Assembly: GCF_000092045.1 (NCBI RefSeq)
Contig: NC_007761.1
Span: 1,429,001-1,493,000, forward strand
Length of the DNA: 64,000 bases
Origin: Rhizobium etli CFN 42
GTDB lineage: Bacteria; Pseudomonadota; Alphaproteobacteria; Rhizobiales; Rhizobiaceae
Direction of reading: 5' to 3'
Under the pieces are notes generated by a model. The model was not told the origin of the DNA. It ran no database searches and saw only the letters and a program-made list of their open reading frames with translations. Of the stretch, positions 63,666-64,000 are shown piece by piece; the first letter of the stretch is position 1, and each line of letters starts with the position of its first letter. The position numbers were made by a program, and so were the translations under genes.

Positions 63666-64000
63666 TCAGTCCGGCTTCCCGGCAAACTTATCCGTCGCCC
63701 GGATCAGCCGATCGAGAATCCCCGGCTCCGAATAGGCATGGCCCGCACCTTCGATCAGGTGGAACTCCGCCTTCGGCCAGGCCTTGTGCAGCAGCCAGGC
63801 ATATTTGGCGGGGCAGGGCATGTCGTAGCGACCATGTACGATCACGCCGGGAATATCCCTGAGCTTGCCGGCATCCCGGATCAGCTGTCCCTCGTCCATC
63901 CAGCCGGCATTGACGAAGAAGTGGTTCTCGATGCGGGCGAAGGCGTAGGCGAATTCCGGCTCTTCAAACTTGCCGCTGGTCGACGGCTCCGGCAGCAGCG
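63666..64000 (-). CDS. pip: Prolyl aminopeptidase (C-terminal part; 5' end outside window)
   Basis: Proline iminopeptidase, an alpha/beta hydrolase that removes N-terminal proline. The frame is open to the right edge, so only about 111 C-terminal residues are visible. EFAYAFARIENHFFVNAGWM, VHGRYDMPCP (with the catalytic Asp) and IEGAGHAYSEPGI (catalytic His) are characteristic. The nucleophile Ser lies outside the window. Confidence 0.92.
   Translation of the reverse strand, partial: LLPEPSTSGKFEEPEFAYAFARIENHFFVNAGWMDEGQLIRDAGKLRDIPGVIVHGRYDMPCPAKYAWLLHKAWPKAEFHLIEGAGHAYSEPGILDRLIRATDKFAGKPD

Overview
The window reads as a chromosomal segment of a Rhizobium-type alphaproteobacterium, close in gene content and order to the R. 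etli / R. leguminosarum group. This rests on high-GC codon usage, the slt-dapA-smpB-rpoZ-rsh and acpS-lepB-rnc-era-recO blocks, a DUF3563 mini-protein, an ExoF-like export protein, a TIGR02301 protein and rhizobial-style palindromic intergenic elements. The species call is inference from recognised families, not from a database search.

Region 1 (1-7.0 kb) is the end of a surface-polysaccharide cluster. Four plus-strand genes with overlapping starts and stops encode two DegT-type sugar aminotransferases, a hexapeptide-repeat acyltransferase and an NAD-dependent sugar epimerase. They converge across a strong terminator on a Wzx-like flippase and an ExoF-like outer-membrane export protein. Together these could make an acylated amino sugar and move a polysaccharide out of the cell. 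No glycosyltransferase lies inside the window.

Region 2 (7.2-24.1 kb) is the most unusual part. A two-gene module occurs twice in tandem: a giant protein (1709 and 1506 aa) with a dimethylformamidase-like domain, Ig/VCBS/cadherin-like domains and DUF4082 repeats, followed by a CobW-type G3E GTPase with a CxCC metal motif. A 102-aa unrecognised protein and a dedicated type I secretion ABC transporter plus HlyD-type adaptor follow. The ABC transporter has a degenerate, non-proteolytic C39-like N-terminus, and the giant proteins lack obvious RTX nonapeptides. My reading is a self-contained secretion system for two paralogous, possibly metal-dependent surface or matrix enzymes.

Region 3 (24.1-41.9 kb) is mostly core genome: alpha/beta hydrolase, lytic transglycosylase, dapA, smpB, a NYN-domain protein, rpoZ, the bifunctional (p)ppGpp enzyme rsh, DUF3563, DUF2062, acpS, lepB, rnc, era, a Crp/Fnr regulator, a single-domain response regulator, recO, an aldo/keto reductase, a MOSC protein and an HD-domain protein.

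Region 4 (42.0-64.0 kb) mixes signalling, stress and housekeeping genes: a PAS-GGDEF-EAL protein, an EF-hand mini-protein, sodC, an MscS channel, a tightly overlapped ygfZ-yfbR-phosphatase operon, small exported proteins, a Nudix hydrolase, a YnfA protein, a SRAP protein, the psd-pssA phospholipid operon, an ArsR-SRPBCC-ClpP cluster with a palindromic operator, an Atm1-type ABC exporter, a LysM protein with mirror-image internal repeats, a LOG-family protein, rarD, citramalate synthase and the end of a prolyl aminopeptidase gene.

I saw no tRNA, rRNA, CRISPR array, insertion sequence or prophage gene. Non-coding features of note are several intrinsic terminators (one just upstream of rsh), a 22-bp tandem repeat before lepB, two mosaic palindromic elements, and a 678-nt near-identical tandem repeat inside the first giant gene.
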